Of a DNA stretch of 64,000 nucleotides, positions 63,610 through 64,000 are shown in pieces. The notes below the pieces were generated by a model, which did not search any database, was not told where the DNA came from, and was given only the letters and a program-made list of their open reading frames with translations. Made by a program: the position numbers and the translations under genes. The DNA comes from Lachnotalea sp. AF33-28 (GTDB lineage Bacteria; Bacillota; Clostridia; Lachnospirales; Lachnospiraceae). The stretch lies in NCBI RefSeq assembly GCF_003477885.1, contig NZ_QUEE01000005.1, positions 204,571-268,570 on the forward strand, in the 5' to 3' direction. Every line of letters starts with the position of its first letter. Within the stretch, counting starts at the first letter, position 1.

Positions 63610-64000
63610 TCATCGCTTACTGCTTTTTTTTGGAAGCACATCCTTGATATATAATTTTACCACACGATATACTTCCTCAAACGGCGGCTTATTCACGCCG
63701 CCCGCAAAACGGAACTTTTCGTAAGAGTGCTGTAAATCCTCGGTTCTGCGAAGAAAGCCGTTAAAGGTATCCAAGTTTTTGCCGCTGTTTTTCAGTGTTT
63801 GAATAACATCGGCACTGTCAAAATCAAAAACCTTTGAAATATAATATAGGTCTACGACATCTTTTATTCTGCGAAACACCTTATCGGTAGAAATTGCAGA
63901 AACCTTATCAGCTATCATTTGAGAAGGGGATACACCACGAAAACGCAATCCTTCCACCTCATAAAGCTTTGTGGGAGGAATAGGGCGGTTTACATCAATA
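63610..64000 (-). CDS. AbiEii/AbiGii-type nucleotidyltransferase toxin (partial, N-terminus outside window)
   Basis: The last ~130 codons; the frame is open to the right edge. Family pattern of the C-terminal half: LRFRGVSPSQMIADKV, DKVFRRIKDVVDLYYISK and the helical end with EEVYRVVKLYIKDVL. The N-terminal nucleotidyltransferase motif and any AbiEi-type antitoxin would lie beyond the window. Lower G+C than the sugar genes. Known members are toxins of abortive-infection type toxin-antitoxin systems. Confidence 0.75.
   Translation of the reverse strand, partial: IDVNRPIPPTKLYEVEGLRFRGVSPSQMIADKVSAISTDKVFRRIKDVVDLYYISKVFDFDSADVIQTLKNSGKNLDTFNGFLRRTEDLQHSYEKFRFAGGVNKPPFEEVYRVVKLYIKDVLPKKSSKR

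Noticed and set aside
1..64000. tRNA, rRNA or riboswitch genes
   Set aside because: No cloverleaf-compatible run with a CCA-type end, no rRNA-like sequence and no riboswitch core were recognised by eye. A covariance-model scan was not possible.

Overview
The window looks like chromosomal DNA of a gut Firmicute, most likely a Lachnospiraceae member (genus not resolved). The reasons are the many sugar importers made of two permeases plus a lipoprotein, YesM/YesN-type and AraC regulators, strong GGAGG ribosome sites, an EFR1-type ferredoxin, DUF2871 and IS66 remnants. I see no rRNA, tRNA or CRISPR. Functions are assigned by reading motifs; no database search was run.

Region by region. 1-6.0 kb (minus strand) is visibly A+T-rich and holds a tandem array of five paralogous ~330-aa membrane proteins with TPR-like helical repeats, plus a C-terminal remnant of a sixth copy and a decayed IS66 transposase. 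6.1-6.8 kb is a possible DinB-like gene. 7.0-16.6 kb is a pectin-type sugar locus: two LplB/LplC-type permeases, a solute-binding lipoprotein, a membrane-bound AraC regulator, a GH2 glycosidase pseudogene with three lesions, and a GH28 polygalacturonase-type enzyme. 16.7-18.0 kb is a heavily deleted CheB-CheR-kinase-receiver pseudogene. 18.3-25.9 kb is a probable N-acetylmuramic acid salvage operon: RpiR regulator, MurQ etherase, importer, NamZ-like exo-muramidase, TIM-barrel isomerase. It converges with a gene encoding two fused kinase-fold domains.

27.7-33.2 kb (minus) holds two ABC exporter half-transporters with unusual N-terminal domains and zinc ribbons, flanking a DUF1854 gene. They are preceded by an unannotated 45-codon ORF with a consensus promoter, a perfect ribosome site and its own terminator. 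33.3-41.7 kb (plus) is a HAD hydrolase, a complete peptide/nickel-type ABC importer, two metallophosphoesterases and an EFR1 ferredoxin in one tight operon. 41.8-43.7 kb is a TetR gene and a two-gene membrane operon sharing one operator sequence. 44.0-47.4 kb is a two-component system with an ABC-2 type transporter. 47.4-48.6 kb (minus) is a DUF362 ferredoxin protein behind a MerR-type promoter. 48.9 kb is ribosomal protein L25/Ctc.

49.7-59.4 kb is a second glycan locus (sensor kinase, AraC-type response regulator, two permeases, GH38 alpha-mannosidase, binding protein). It is followed by a separately promoted PcRGLX/YetA-like enzyme. 62.3-64 kb is an IS66 graveyard next to a partial AbiEii-type toxin gene.

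The three sugar importers all lack an ATPase here, so they probably share one encoded elsewhere. The strongest leads are the 45-codon ORF upstream of the DUF1854 exporter, the tandem TPR-membrane array, and the MurNAc cluster built on an ABC importer instead of a PTS.
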